From positions 434,001 through 498,000 of the forward strand of contig NZ_BMZE01000003.1 in NCBI RefSeq assembly GCF_014652635.1: DNA of 64,000 nucleotides. Direction: 5' to 3'. The notes beneath the pieces were generated by a model. It saw only the letters and a program-made list of their open reading frames with translations. It made no database searches and was not told the DNA's origin. This document shows positions 26,092 through 35,623 of the stretch, piece after piece. The first letter of the stretch is position 1, and each line of letters opens with the position of its first letter. The DNA comes from Devosia pacifica. Its GTDB lineage: Bacteria > Pseudomonadota > Alphaproteobacteria > Rhizobiales > Devosiaceae. The position numbers were made by a program, and so were the translations under genes.

Positions 26092-28461
26092 TCAGGCGCC
26101 ATAGGGCACCCAGACATTCTTCACTTGCGTGGCGCGCGCGAGCCAGAACTCTGCGCCATACCGTTGCGCGTCCATCAGGTCATAGGCGAGCCCGCGGCTG
26201 GTCCAGGTCTGCTTGAGGTTGCCGATGGAGGCCTTTTCGAAGGCAGTCGACGTCTCCTGGCTGGCGAACGCCCAAAGGCCGTCGACACCATCGTGCTCTG
26301 CCAGAACCTTGCCGAGGACGGCCGGATCGCCGGTGACGATATTGACGACGCCGGCAGGCACATCCGAGGTATCGAGCACCTGATAGAGATCCGTTACCGA
26401 CAATGGCGCTGTGGCCGATGGCACCACCACAACGGGGTTGCCCATGGCGATGGCCGGCGCAACGAGACTGAGCGTGCCGAGAAGCGGCAGTTCCGGTGGC
26501 GCGACGATGCCGAGAACACCGAGCGGCTCGACCATCGCGGCTGCGATTGCGCGCATTGGCGGGCTGTGCACCGCGCCGTCGTATTTGTCGGCCCAGCCGG
26601 CGCAAACGAAGACACGCGCGACAGTTGCGGCCACCTCTGCCGCTCCATCGGCGCCGGTCTGCGCCTTGATGCGCTCGGCGAACTCGGTGCGACGCGCATC
26701 GAGATTTTCTGCGAGATAATAAAGGATCTGGGCGCGGGTATGGGCGGCGGTCGTGCCCCAACCGAGGGCTTTGCGCGCAACCTCGACGGCGTTACGAATA
26801 TCCTTGCGGTTGCCCTCGCCGACTTCACCGACAAATGCGCCGTTTTCTCCCAAGACGGGCCGGGAGTATCCTGAATCCGGGCGTGCCTGCTTGCCGCCGA
26901 TATACATCTTGGCGGTGCGGTCCAAATGCTCGGCATCGAGCGGGTTGGTTGCGCGATCGGAGCGCTTTGGCTCTGCCGGGGCGGGTTTCAGGTCCTTCAT
27001 CCAGACCGGTTTGAGATAGGCGGCCATGCCTTCGCGCCCGCCTTCACGGCCAAAACCGGATTCCTTGTAGCCACCGAACCCGACTGCGGCATCGAAATTG
27101 TTGGTGCCGTTGACCCAGACGACGCCGGCCTTGAGCTTTGGAGCGATATCAAGCGCGAGGTTGACGTTCTCTGTCCATACGGTTGCCGCAAGCCCGTATC
27201 TGGTATTGTTGGCGAGCGCGACAGCCTCTTCAGGCGTGCGGAAACTCATCGCCACCAGGACCGGCCCGAAGATCTCTTCGCTGACGAGGCTGTTGGCGGG
27301 CGAGACATTTGTGACGAGGGCCGGCTTTACGAAGCAGCCGACGCTGGGCACCTCACCATCCGGCTCATAGATGGTGGCGCCTTCGGCGGCGCCGCGCTGC
27401 ATGAGATCACGCACGCGCTCCACCTGAACCGGCGCCACCATGGCACCGATATCGACGGCCTTGTCCATAGGATCGCCGAGCCGCAGGGTCGCCATCCGCC
27501 GTTTCAGCCTTGCGATGAACAGCTCTTTTATTGATTCCTGCACCAGAAGCCGCGAGCCGGCGCAACAGACCTGGCCTTGATTGAACCAGATGGCATCGAC
27601 CAGCCCTTCAATGGCGCTGTCGATATCTGCGTCCTCGAAGACGACATAGGGGCTCTTGCCACCGAGTTCGAGTGACAGCCCCTTGCCGGTGCCGGCAGTG
27701 ACAGAGCGGATGGCCTTGCCGACCTCGGTGGAGCCGGTGAAGGCAATCTTGTCGATATCGTCGTGCGAAACCATGGCTTCGCCGGTTTCGCCAGCGCCGG
27801 TGACAATGTTGACGACGCCCTTCGGCAGACCGATCCGCTCGCAGATTTCAGCGAACAGCAGCGCGGTTAGCGAGGTGAACTCGGCGGGCTTGAGAACCAC
27901 GGTATTGCCGGCGGCCAATGCCGGGGCGATCTTCCACGCCAGCATCAGGAGTGGGAAATTCCATGGAATGATCTGCCCGCAAACACCATAGGGCACGTGG
28001 CTTGGGAACTGAGTGTCAATCAGCGGCGCCCAGCCGGCATGGTGGTAGAAGTGCCGAGCCGCGAGCGGGATATCGAGATCGCGGCTTTCCCGGATCGGCT
28101 TGCCGTTATCGAGTGTTTCGAGCACCGCGAACAGGCGCGCATGCTTTTGCAACGCCCGGGCGATGGCATAAAGATACCGCCCGCGCTCAAAGCCAGAGAG
28201 CGCACTCCACTCCTTGAGCGCCTTGCGCGCGGCCTTGACCGCCTTGTCGACATCGCCAGCATCGGCAGCACTGATCTGCGCCAATATTTCGCCGGTTGCC
28301 GGGTTGTCGGTGGTGAAGGTGTTGGCAGGCTTTGTCCACTTGCCGCCGATGAAATGACCAAACGCGCGACCATGGCTATCAAGCCAATCCAGCGCCTGAT
28401 CGGGCGCTTCGGGCGCCGGGCCGTATTCGAGTGTCTCGAACACCTGTGCGATCCTGTTCAT
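26092..28461 (-). CDS. Two-domain aldehyde dehydrogenase (ALDH16-like)
   Basis: A 789-residue protein made of two ALDH domains. The first (about residues 30-490) is complete, with PWNFPLLM, FTGSTEVG, the general base in LELGGK (Glu265) and the nucleophile in GQVCCAGSR (Cys299). The second (about 510-789) keeps the fold pattern (LGVLGIVAPPELPLLGTLSLVAPAIAMGNPVVVVPS) but lacks both the Glu and the Cys motifs and is shortened, so it is probably structural. Between deoC and deoA, the likely substrate is the acetaldehyde made by DeoC. That is context-based inference. Confidence 0.88.
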   Translation of the reverse strand: MNRIAQVFETLEYGPAPEAPDQALDWLDSHGRAFGHFIGGKWTKPANTFTTDNPATGEILAQISAADAGDVDKAVKAARKALKEWSALSGFERGRYLYAIARALQKHARLFAVLETLDNGKPIRESRDLDIPLAARHFYHHAGWAPLIDTQFPSHVPYGVCGQIIPWNFPLLMLAWKIAPALAAGNTVVLKPAEFTSLTALLFAEICERIGLPKGVVNIVTGAGETGEAMVSHDDIDKIAFTGSTEVGKAIRSVTAGTGKGLSLELGGKSPYVVFEDADIDSAIEGLVDAIWFNQGQVCCAGSRLLVQESIKELFIARLKRRMATLRLGDPMDKAVDIGAMVAPVQVERVRDLMQRGAAEGATIYEPDGEVPSVGCFVKPALVTNVSPANSLVSEEIFGPVLVAMSFRTPEEAVALANNTRYGLAATVWTENVNLALDIAPKLKAGVVWVNGTNNFDAAVGFGGYKESGFGREGGREGMAAYLKPVWMKDLKPAPAEPKRSDRATNPLDAEHLDRTAKMYIGGKQARPDSGYSRPVLGENGAFVGEVGEGNRKDIRNAVEVARKALGWGTTAAHTRAQILYYLAENLDARRTEFAERIKAQTGADGAAEVAATVARVFVCAGWADKYDGAVHSPPMRAIAAAMVEPLGVLGIVAPPELPLLGTLSLVAPAIAMGNPVVVVPSATAPLSVTDLYQVLDTSDVPAGVVNIVTGDPAVLGKVLAEHDGVDGLWAFASQETSTAFEKASIGNLKQTWTSRGLAYDLMDAQRYGAEFWLARATQVKNVWVPYGA

Positions 28462-28515
28462 ATCAGTCCTCCCGGGCCTGGGCCCGCGTCGTCCGGCGCA
28501 ATGCGTGCGCCCTGG

Positions 28516-29508
28516 TCACACCATCGGGTGACGGTAATCTGCGGAATAGCGCCCGGTCAGCCCGTGTTCGAGCTGGCGCTCGATATCGGTCAGTAGCGAG
28601 GAGGCCCCGAACCGGAACAGATGCGGCTGCAACCAGTGCGTGCCGAGCTCTTCCTTCATCAGCGCCATGTAATCGAGCGCACTTTTGGCGGTGGAGATGC
28701 CGCCGGCAGGTTTATAGCCGATCTCAATGCCGGTCTCGTCGGCGAACCAGCGGATCATGCGGATCATCGACAGCGAGGTGACAAGGTCGGCATTGACCTT
28801 TTCCTTGCCGGTCGAAGTCTTGATGAAATCGGCGCCGGCCATCATGCACACGAGCGAGGCTTTCGCGACATTGGCCTGAGTCGCCAGTTCGCCTGTGCCG
28901 AGAATGGTCTTGATATGGGCATCGCCGCACGCCTTGCGGAAAGCCTGGACCTGCTCGTAAAGGCCCTGCCAATCCTGACGCAACACCATGCCGCGTTCGA
29001 TGACGATATCGATTTCCCTGGCACCGGCGGCAACCGACGCCTCGATCTCCGCGATCTTGGTTTCGACGGGGGCGAGCCCGTGCGGAAACGCGGTCGAGAC
29101 TGCTGCGACCGGAATACCGGTGCCGCCGAGTGCCTCGACGGCAGTCTTGACGAAGCTGTGGTAGACGCAGACGGCGCCCGGCACGATCTTGAGGTGCCCG
29201 ACGCCAAGGCCTTCGAGAATGTCATGCCGCACGGGCTGGCGCGCCTTGGCACACAGGCGTTCGACGCGCCCATCGGTGTCATCGGAATTGAGCGTTGTCA
29301 GATCGATCATTGTGATCGCGCGCAACAGCCAGGCCAATTGATGGTCCTTCTTGACCGAGCGGCGCGCACCGATCGTGCCGGCACGCCGTTCGAGCGCCGA
29401 ACGGTTCATGCGCACCCGCGCCACCCAGTCGAGATCCAGCGGGAAGCCCGGATTTCGCTTGTGCGGCGTCTCAGAAACCGCCTGCCTGTCTACAACCCTG
29501 AGGCTCAT
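28516..29508 (-). CDS. deoC: Deoxyribose-phosphate aldolase
   Basis: A 330-residue class I aldolase that splits deoxyribose 5-phosphate into glyceraldehyde 3-phosphate and acetaldehyde. The Schiff-base lysine is in ADFIKTSTGKE (Lys230) and the second lysine in GYKPAGGIST (Lys266). It has an amino-terminal extension of about 60 residues and so belongs to the long DERA form, longer than the short form common in Firmicutes. The start overlaps the stop of the purine nucleoside phosphorylase gene (ATGA), which indicates coupling. Confidence 0.96.
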   Translation of the reverse strand: MSLRVVDRQAVSETPHKRNPGFPLDLDWVARVRMNRSALERRAGTIGARRSVKKDHQLAWLLRAITMIDLTTLNSDDTDGRVERLCAKARQPVRHDILEGLGVGHLKIVPGAVCVYHSFVKTAVEALGGTGIPVAAVSTAFPHGLAPVETKIAEIEASVAAGAREIDIVIERGMVLRQDWQGLYEQVQAFRKACGDAHIKTILGTGELATQANVAKASLVCMMAGADFIKTSTGKEKVNADLVTSLSMIRMIRWFADETGIEIGYKPAGGISTAKSALDYMALMKEELGTHWLQPHLFRFGASSLLTDIERQLEHGLTGRYSADYRHPMV

Positions 29509-30302
29509 AACTCCTCCACCAGCGCCGGTATCAGGCGCTTGAGCTTTTCCGCGCCCAGACGTGCCACGGTCTTGGTCTGTGTGTGGGAGATTTCCTCTCC
29601 GCTTTTAAGCCCCGCGCCCATATTGGTGATGGACGAGCAGGCCCAGACCTTGAGCCCAAGGAAGCGAGCGAGGATCACTTCCGGCGCCGTCGACATGCCG
29701 ACGGCATTGGCTCCAAGCCGGATAGCCATCTGGATCTCGGCCGGCGTTTCAAAGCTCGGCCCGGAGTACCAAAGATATATGCCCTCATTGAGCGCCACAT
29801 CGAGCCGCGCTGCAAGCCCTTTTGCCAGATCGCGCAGCCCCGGATCATAGGCATCGACCATGTTGACGAAGCGAGCATCGCTCTCCTCGCCGATCAACGG
29901 GTTCATGCCTGCGTAGTTTATGTGATCCGACAGCATCATCAGTTCGCCGGGCTCGACTGCCGGATCGAGCGAGCCGGCTGAGTTGGTCAGCAGCAGCGTT
30001 GCCGCACCGAGCGCTGCAACGGTCTCGAGCGCGGGACGCATGGCTGCGGCATTGCCGCGCTCATAATAGTGCTGACGTCCGGTGAGAACAGCGACGCGCC
30101 TGCCGGACATCTTGCCAACCAGCAACTCCTTGCCGTGACCGGAAACGCCGCCTGAGGGAAAGCCCTCGAGATCGCCGAACGGGATGATCGTGCGGTCTTC
30201 CAGCAGGTCGCCGATATCGGAGAGCCCGGAGCCAAGAACAATTGCCGCGACGATGGGTTCGTCGCCGGCCCGTTGCCGAATGACGTCGATTGCTGAACTC
30301 AC
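29505..30302 (-). CDS. Purine-nucleoside phosphorylase, trimeric type
   Basis: A 265-residue class I (trimeric) PNP, which phosphorolyses inosine and guanosine-type nucleosides. Motifs: LGSGLS (phosphate), GRQHYYE, TNSAGSLDP, GPSFETPAEI and VGMSTAPEVILA (purine and ribose sites). It is the mammalian/PunA type, not the hexameric DeoD type of E. coli. Ribose 1-phosphate made here feeds DeoB. It lies between cdd and deoC in the operon. Confidence 0.94.
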   Translation of the reverse strand: MSSAIDVIRQRAGDEPIVAAIVLGSGLSDIGDLLEDRTIIPFGDLEGFPSGGVSGHGKELLVGKMSGRRVAVLTGRQHYYERGNAAAMRPALETVAALGAATLLLTNSAGSLDPAVEPGELMMLSDHINYAGMNPLIGEESDARFVNMVDAYDPGLRDLAKGLAARLDVALNEGIYLWYSGPSFETPAEIQMAIRLGANAVGMSTAPEVILARFLGLKVWACSSITNMGAGLKSGEEISHTQTKTVARLGAEKLKRLIPALVEEL

Positions 30303-30342
30303 AAGATCCTCACAGTTTATTCCGGCTCGAAGGCCCCTAGCC

Positions 30343-30750
30343 TCAGCCGTTCAGATAATCAGGCCCGAACGAGTGCGGCAGCAGTTCGGCCAGTGTCGCG
30401 TGCAGGGGCTTGCCTTCGACGCCGTGGGAGATGATGGCCGCGTCCGGCTCCGCAAACTCACGGATGCGCTGGCGGCAGCCGCCGCAAGGCGTGACCGGTT
30501 GATGGCCCGGCCCGGTGACATAGATGCGCAAGATGCGCTTGGCACCAGCCGCGATCATCGCGGAGATAGCCGATGCTTCGGCACAGTTGCCTTGGGGATA
30601 GGCGGCATTCTCGATATTGCAGCCCGCATAGATCTGCCCGTCATCGGCCAGAATGGCAGCGCCCACCGCGAAATGCGAATAGGGCACATGCGCCTTCTGG
30701 CGGATCGCCTCGGCTGCAGCGAACAGATCCTCGTCCGACACCTCACTCAC
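30343..30750 (-). CDS. cdd: Cytidine deaminase
   Basis: A 135-residue homotetramer-type cytidine deaminase. The zinc and proton-transfer motif is GNCAEASA (Cys and Glu) and the remaining ligands are in PCGGCRQ. NIENAAYPQG matches the family's substrate loop. It converts (deoxy)cytidine to (deoxy)uridine, feeding the uridine/thymidine phosphorolysis steps downstream. It follows the transporter genes by three bases and precedes the PNP gene by about 40. Confidence 0.96.
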   Translation of the reverse strand: MSEVSDEDLFAAAEAIRQKAHVPYSHFAVGAAILADDGQIYAGCNIENAAYPQGNCAEASAISAMIAAGAKRILRIYVTGPGHQPVTPCGGCRQRIREFAEPDAAIISHGVEGKPLHATLAELLPHSFGPDYLNG

Positions 30751-30753
30751 GCT

Positions 30754-31722
30754 CTAGCGCTCCTTGACATAGGGCACGCCACCAGCGCGGGGACCGACAG
30801 CCTTGCCGATGAAGCCGGCCAGCAGCACGACAGTGAGGATGTATGGAAGCGCCTGCACGGCCTGAACCGGCACCTGCCCGACGATCGGCAGGTCAACGTT
30901 CTGCATGCGGATCTGGAGCGCATCGAGAAAGCCGAACAGCAGGCAAGTGAACATTACGGGGACCGGCCGCCACTTCGAGAAGATCAAGGCTGCCAGTGCC
31001 ACATAGCCCTTGCCGGCGGTCATCTCGTTGCCAAAGCCGGCTCCCTGCGCGATCGAGAAATAGGCGCCAGACAGGCCAGCAAGGATGCCGGTGATGAAAA
31101 TGGCCTGATAGCGCTGCATGGTGACGGAGATACCGGCGGTATCGACGGCCTTGGGGTTTTCACCGACAGCCCGCAGCCGCAACCCGAACCGGGTGCGATA
31201 GAGCACGTAAGCGGTTAGCGGCACGGCGAGAAACGCGACGTAAACAAGGATGTAGTGGCCCGAGAGCACCTCGGAATAGATCGGCCCGAGGATCGGCACG
31301 CCGGCGAGCTGATCAGCGAACGGCAGATCGATCTGTTGCAGGCGCGAGTCGCCGCGCAGTTGCGGGGTGCGTCCGCCCTGGCTGAACCAGGTCTGGCCGA
31401 GAAAGGTCGTCATGCCGGCGGCCAGCATGGTGACGGCAACACCGGCGATCATCTGGTTGCCCTTGAGGGTGATCGAGGCGAAGCCCTGCAGCATGGTGGT
31501 GAGGATCGAGACGATGACGCCGACCAGCAGCCCGAGCCAGACATTGCCCGTGACTGCCGCAACGGTCGCGGCAGCGAAGGCCGAGGCCAGCATCTTGCCC
31601 TCGAGCCCGATATCGAAAATGCCGGAGCGCTCTGAATAGAGGCCGGCCAGCGCCGCCAGCAGTAGCGGCGTTGCGAGGCGCAAGGTGGCGTTGGCCATGG
31701 AGAGGATAAGATCGATATCCAT
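30754..31722 (-). CDS. Nucleoside ABC transporter permease (second)
   Basis: A 322-residue inner-membrane permease with about nine hydrophobic segments, related to the branched-chain amino acid/ribose permease family and to YufQ/NupQ of nucleoside importers. GIFDIGLEGKMLASAFAAA near the amino terminus is the typical motif of this subgroup. The start at 31722 is one base after the stop of the first permease; a longer frame overlaps that gene and has no support. The downstream cdd gene and BMP-type partner point to nucleosides as substrates. Confidence 0.92.
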   Translation of the reverse strand: MDIDLILSMANATLRLATPLLLAALAGLYSERSGIFDIGLEGKMLASAFAAATVAAVTGNVWLGLLVGVIVSILTTMLQGFASITLKGNQMIAGVAVTMLAAGMTTFLGQTWFSQGGRTPQLRGDSRLQQIDLPFADQLAGVPILGPIYSEVLSGHYILVYVAFLAVPLTAYVLYRTRFGLRLRAVGENPKAVDTAGISVTMQRYQAIFITGILAGLSGAYFSIAQGAGFGNEMTAGKGYVALAALIFSKWRPVPVMFTCLLFGFLDALQIRMQNVDLPIVGQVPVQAVQALPYILTVVLLAGFIGKAVGPRAGGVPYVKER

Positions 31723-31723
31723 A

Positions 31724-32854
31724 TCAGCTCTCCGAATCGACGGTTGCGCGGGCGGTGGCTTCGGCCTTCTGCTCGACCGACATGAGGACGAACCCGCGCT
31801 CGAGCGCCGGGCGGAACAGCCCTTCCATGGCACCGGTGAACAGGATGATCAGCGCCTGGATAACCTCGATCATCTCGCGGGTCACGGCCGGGATGACGAA
31901 TTGCAGTTCCTGACCGCCCTGATAGAGCGCGCCGAACAACACGGCCGCAAGCCCGATACCGATGGGGTGATTACGCCCGATCAGTGCCACGGCAATACCG
32001 ACAAAGCCGGCATCGGCGACGAAATCGAGCACCAGACGGTTCTGGACCCCAAGAACCTCGTTGATGGCGACCATGCCGGCGCAGGCACCCGAGAGCGTCA
32101 TGGCGATCATGATCAGCTTCGAGTTCGACATGCCGGCATAGCGAGACGCCACCGGGTTATGCCCGAGCGTGCGCAGCTGGTAGCCGAGCTTGGTGCGCCA
32201 GATGAGGATATAGGCGCCAACGAGGAAGGCGATGGCGACAACAATGGTGAGATTGACCGGCGAATAACCGAAGAACGGAATGAACTCACGCAGCTGCGGG
32301 ACACGTCCGCCGATATCAAGCGTCTCGGATTCAGGCGCCATGGTATTGGGCGCCTTGAGCACGCGGTTGAGCATGTACACCATCAGCGCCGCGGCGATGA
32401 AGTTGAACATGATGGTGGTGATGACGACGTGGCTGCCGCGCTTGGCCTGCAGATAGCCGGGGATCAACCCCCAGATGCCACCGAAAACGCCAGCCGCGAT
32501 CATCGCCAGCGGCATGGTGATCAGCCAATGGGTCTGATCGAGCGCCAGCGCCACAAGGATGGCCCCGAGCCCGGCGACATAGGCCTGGCCATTGCCGCCG
32601 ATATTGAACAGACCGGCATGCGCCGCGATGGCGAAAGCGAGGCCCGTGAAGATGAAATTGGTGGCGTAATACAGCGTATAGCCGACGCCATCGCCATAAC
32701 CGAAAGCGCCATAAAGAATGACCTGGACCGCATAAAGCGGGTTCTCGCCGATCATCAGAACGACGAGACCGGAGATCAGGAAGGCCATGGCAAGGTTGAT
32801 CGCCGGCAAAAGCAGGATGTCGGCCCAACGCGGCAACGGACGGCGTGCACTCAT
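31724..32854 (-). CDS. Nucleoside ABC transporter permease (first)
   Basis: A 376-residue permease of the YufP/NupP group, with about ten membrane segments and the motif GLFNIGGNGQAYVAGLGA. The carboxy-terminal tail (about residues 350-376) is charged and cytoplasmic. The start overlaps the 3' end of the ATPase gene by four bases. It forms the translocation pore with the next permease. Confidence 0.92.
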   Translation of the reverse strand: MSARRPLPRWADILLLPAINLAMAFLISGLVVLMIGENPLYAVQVILYGAFGYGDGVGYTLYYATNFIFTGLAFAIAAHAGLFNIGGNGQAYVAGLGAILVALALDQTHWLITMPLAMIAAGVFGGIWGLIPGYLQAKRGSHVVITTIMFNFIAAALMVYMLNRVLKAPNTMAPESETLDIGGRVPQLREFIPFFGYSPVNLTIVVAIAFLVGAYILIWRTKLGYQLRTLGHNPVASRYAGMSNSKLIMIAMTLSGACAGMVAINEVLGVQNRLVLDFVADAGFVGIAVALIGRNHPIGIGLAAVLFGALYQGGQELQFVIPAVTREMIEVIQALIILFTGAMEGLFRPALERGFVLMSVEQKAEATARATVDSES

Positions 32855-34446
32855 TCGGCGGCCTCCGCCTGTTCGACACCGGCCATCATCATGCCGAGAT
32901 CCCTTTCGCTTGCAGTCTGCGGATCCGCCTCGCCGACCAGTTTTCCATCGAACATGACGAGGATGCGGTCCGACAGCGAGCGGATTTCGTCGAGCTCGAC
33001 CGAGACGAGCAGCACGGCCTTGCCGGCATCGCGCATCTTGATGATCTGCTTGTGGATGAACTCGATGGCGCCGATATCGACACCGCGCGTCGGCTGGCCG
33101 ACGACGAGCACTTCGAGGTCGCGATCCATCTCGCGCGCCAGAACGATCTTCTGCTGGTTGCCGCCGGAGAAATTGGCGGTCTTGAGCTTGATGTTGGCAG
33201 GGCGGATATCGAACATCTCAATGCGCTTTTGCGCCTCGGCCTGCGCGGCGGCGCTGTCGAGGATCGCGCCCTTACCGTAGTTCGGATAGGTCTCGTATCC
33301 GAGAATGGAGTTCTCCCACTCCTCGAAGGTAACGACGAGGCCCATGCGGTGGCGATCCTCGGGAACGTGGGCGAGCCCAGCGCGGCGGGCGCGGGCAGCG
33401 CCATCATCGCCGCGCATGTCGAGCGTCTGTCCATTGATGCGCACGCTGCCGGAATGCGGGTCGGAAATGCCGGAAATCGCCTCGAGCAGTTCGGACTGGC
33501 CGTTTCCTGCTACACCCGCAATGCCGACAATCTCACCGGCACGCACGGAAAAGCTGACATCCTTGACGCGGTCGACGCCGAGCCGGTCCCTGACAGACAG
33601 GTTCTCGACCTCGAGCACCACGCCGCCCGGCGTTGCCGGCTGCTTTTCCACCTGCAACAGCACACGGCGACCGACCATCAACTCGGCGATCTGCTCGGGG
33701 TTTGTGTCTTTCGTCTGCAGCGTCTCGACCATCTCGCCCTGGCGCATGACCGAGACCTCGTCGGTGATCGCCATGATCTCGCGCAGCTTGTGGGTGATCA
33801 GGATCACCGTCTTGCCTTCCGCGCGCAGCGTTTCGAGAACGCGGAACAAGTGATCGGCCTCGGCTGGCGTCAAGACGCCCGTCGGCTCATCGAGAATGAG
33901 AATGTCGGCGCCACGGAACAGGGCCTTGAGGATCTCCACACGCTGTTGCTGGCCAACCGAGATGTTCTCGATCAAAGCGTCGGGATCGACTTCAAGGCTA
34001 TACTCTTCGCCAAGCTTGATCAGCTGTTGGCGGGCGCGCGACAAGGTCTTGTTAAGGAATGGGCTGTCTTCAGCCCCGAGAATGACATTGTCGAGCACGG
34101 TCATATTGTCGACCAGCATGAAGTGCTGGTGAACCATGCCAATACCGAGCGCCAGCGCATGCCGGCTATCGGTTATGGCGTGGGGTTCGCCATTGACGCG
34201 GATGGTGCCGCTATCGGCGGTATAAAAGCCGTAAAGGATCGACATCAGCGTCGACTTGCCGGCACCGTTCTCGCCAACGATACCGTGAATCGTGCCGCGC
34301 CGGACCTTGAGATCAATGTCCTTGTTGGCGTGCACCGCGCCGAAGCTCTTGTTGATCTTTTCAAGCTCGATCGCCCACTCTGAACGGGCGCCGGGCCGAG
34401 CAGCGGCCGAATCCGGCCGCTGCTGCTTTTCGTTATCTGCGCTCAT
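32851..34446 (-). CDS. Nucleoside ABC transporter ATP-binding protein with two ATPase domains
   Basis: A 531-residue double ABC ATPase. The first domain has Walker A GENGAGKST (about residues 60-68), signature SVGQQQRVEILKAL and Walker B LILDEPTG. The second has a degenerate Walker A, GVAGNGQSELL, with signature FSGGNQQKIVLARE. This asymmetry is normal for RbsA/YufO-type importers. It follows the binding-protein gene by 11 bases. Confidence 0.95.
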   Translation of the reverse strand: MSADNEKQQRPDSAAARPGARSEWAIELEKINKSFGAVHANKDIDLKVRRGTIHGIVGENGAGKSTLMSILYGFYTADSGTIRVNGEPHAITDSRHALALGIGMVHQHFMLVDNMTVLDNVILGAEDSPFLNKTLSRARQQLIKLGEEYSLEVDPDALIENISVGQQQRVEILKALFRGADILILDEPTGVLTPAEADHLFRVLETLRAEGKTVILITHKLREIMAITDEVSVMRQGEMVETLQTKDTNPEQIAELMVGRRVLLQVEKQPATPGGVVLEVENLSVRDRLGVDRVKDVSFSVRAGEIVGIAGVAGNGQSELLEAISGISDPHSGSVRINGQTLDMRGDDGAARARRAGLAHVPEDRHRMGLVVTFEEWENSILGYETYPNYGKGAILDSAAAQAEAQKRIEMFDIRPANIKLKTANFSGGNQQKIVLAREMDRDLEVLVVGQPTRGVDIGAIEFIHKQIIKMRDAGKAVLLVSVELDEIRSLSDRILVMFDGKLVGEADPQTASERDLGMMMAGVEQAEAAE

Positions 34447-34457
34447 CAGCCTTCAGC

Positions 34458-35462
34458 TTAGGCCGGGCAGGAGCTGTCAGTGGTGTAATCGTGCACTTCG
34501 ATTTCACCATCGATGATCTGCTGCTCGAGGCTTTCGAGCTCGGACATCTGCTCATCCGAAATCTCGGATTCGTTATTCTCGTCGACAGCGTATCCAACGC
34601 CATCCTCGGCAAGGCCAAGAATCGTCAGGCCCGGCTCGAAGGTCTCGTCGTCACCCGAATTGTTGAAGGAATCCTGGACGGCGGTATCAACGCGCTTGAC
34701 CATCGAGGTCAGCACCGAACCGGGATGCAGGTAGTTCTGGTTGGAGTCGACGCCGATCGAGTAAACGCCTTCGTCGTCTGCGGTCTGCAGAACGCCAAGG
34801 CCGGAGCCGCCAGCAGCGGCGAAGATGACGTCAGCGCCGCTATCGATCGCGGCCTGGGTCAGTTCGCCCGCAGTTACCGGATCGTTCCAGGCGGCAGGCG
34901 TGGTGCCGGTATAGTTTTCGATGACGTTGATGTCCTCATCGACGTGATTGGCGCCCTGCGCGTAGCCGCAATAGAACTTGTGGATCAGCGGAACGTCCAT
35001 GCCGCCGATGAAGGCGACGGTGCCGGTTTCCGACTTCATCGCAGCAAGCGCACCGACGAGGAATGAGCCAGTGTGCTCGTCAAACAGGATCGACTGCACG
35101 TTGGGCTGATCGACGACAGTATCGATCACGACAAAATTGGTATCGGGAAACTCTGGCGCGACAGCTTCAAGCGCTGCGGTCCAGGAGAAGCCTGCCATGA
35201 CGATGGGATTTGCGCCCTGCCCGGCAAAGCGGCGCAGCGCCTGCTCGCGCTGGGCGTCATTCTGCAGTTCGAAATCGAGGTAGTTGCCGCCGGTTTCTTC
35301 GGCCCATGCCTGGGCGCCGTTGTACGCAGCCTCGTTGAACGATTTGTCGAACTTGCCGCCGAGATCGTAGATGATGGCCGGATCGGCAAGCGCCGCGCCG
35401 GTCGCCATGGCCACAAACGCCACGCCGCCGAGAACGGACTTGCTGAGGGTCTTGAGGTTCAT
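34458..35462 (-). CDS. BMP-family nucleoside-binding protein
   Basis: A 334-residue periplasmic binding protein of the BMP/PnrA family, whose members bind purine and pyrimidine nucleosides. The signal peptide (about residues 1-25) ends in GAALAD with no lipobox Cys, so the protein is probably soluble in the periplasm. Family patterns include IIYDLGGKFDKSFNEAAYNGA, GFSW, VAFIGGMDVPLIHKF and IGVDSNQNYL. GGGAGA precedes the ATG at 35462; upstream codons in the frame are not expected to be used. It is the first gene of the 12.6 kb nucleoside run, and the operon promoter should lie in the 160 bases upstream, where I found no clear motif. Confidence 0.94.
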   Translation of the reverse strand: MNLKTLSKSVLGGVAFVAMATGAALADPAIIYDLGGKFDKSFNEAAYNGAQAWAEETGGNYLDFELQNDAQREQALRRFAGQGANPIVMAGFSWTAALEAVAPEFPDTNFVVIDTVVDQPNVQSILFDEHTGSFLVGALAAMKSETGTVAFIGGMDVPLIHKFYCGYAQGANHVDEDINVIENYTGTTPAAWNDPVTAGELTQAAIDSGADVIFAAAGGSGLGVLQTADDEGVYSIGVDSNQNYLHPGSVLTSMVKRVDTAVQDSFNNSGDDETFEPGLTILGLAEDGVGYAVDENNESEISDEQMSELESLEQQIIDGEIEVHDYTTDSSCPA

Positions 35463-35623
35463 TGATTGTCTCCCTGTCCTGCACCGGTTCGCCGCGCCAT
35501 GTTGCAGCGGCGCCCGGGCGCTACCCGGATACAATCGCGCAAACGCGCTCCCGGCAAGAGGGAAAGGGGCAATTTTTTCCGAATGGTCAAAAAATCCCGT
35601 GAGTTTCCTCAGGTGACGGCGCT

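Noticed and set aside
31685..34383. Long forward-strand open frames of more than 500 codons opposite the nucleoside ABC genes
   Set aside because: They are antisense shadows of the permease and ATPase genes; the reverse-strand products have clear family motifs, while the forward translations are rich in His, Asp and Arg without any domain.
34447..34457. A riboswitch or attenuator between the BMP gene and the ATPase gene
   Set aside because: The gap is only 11 bases, too short for any such element.
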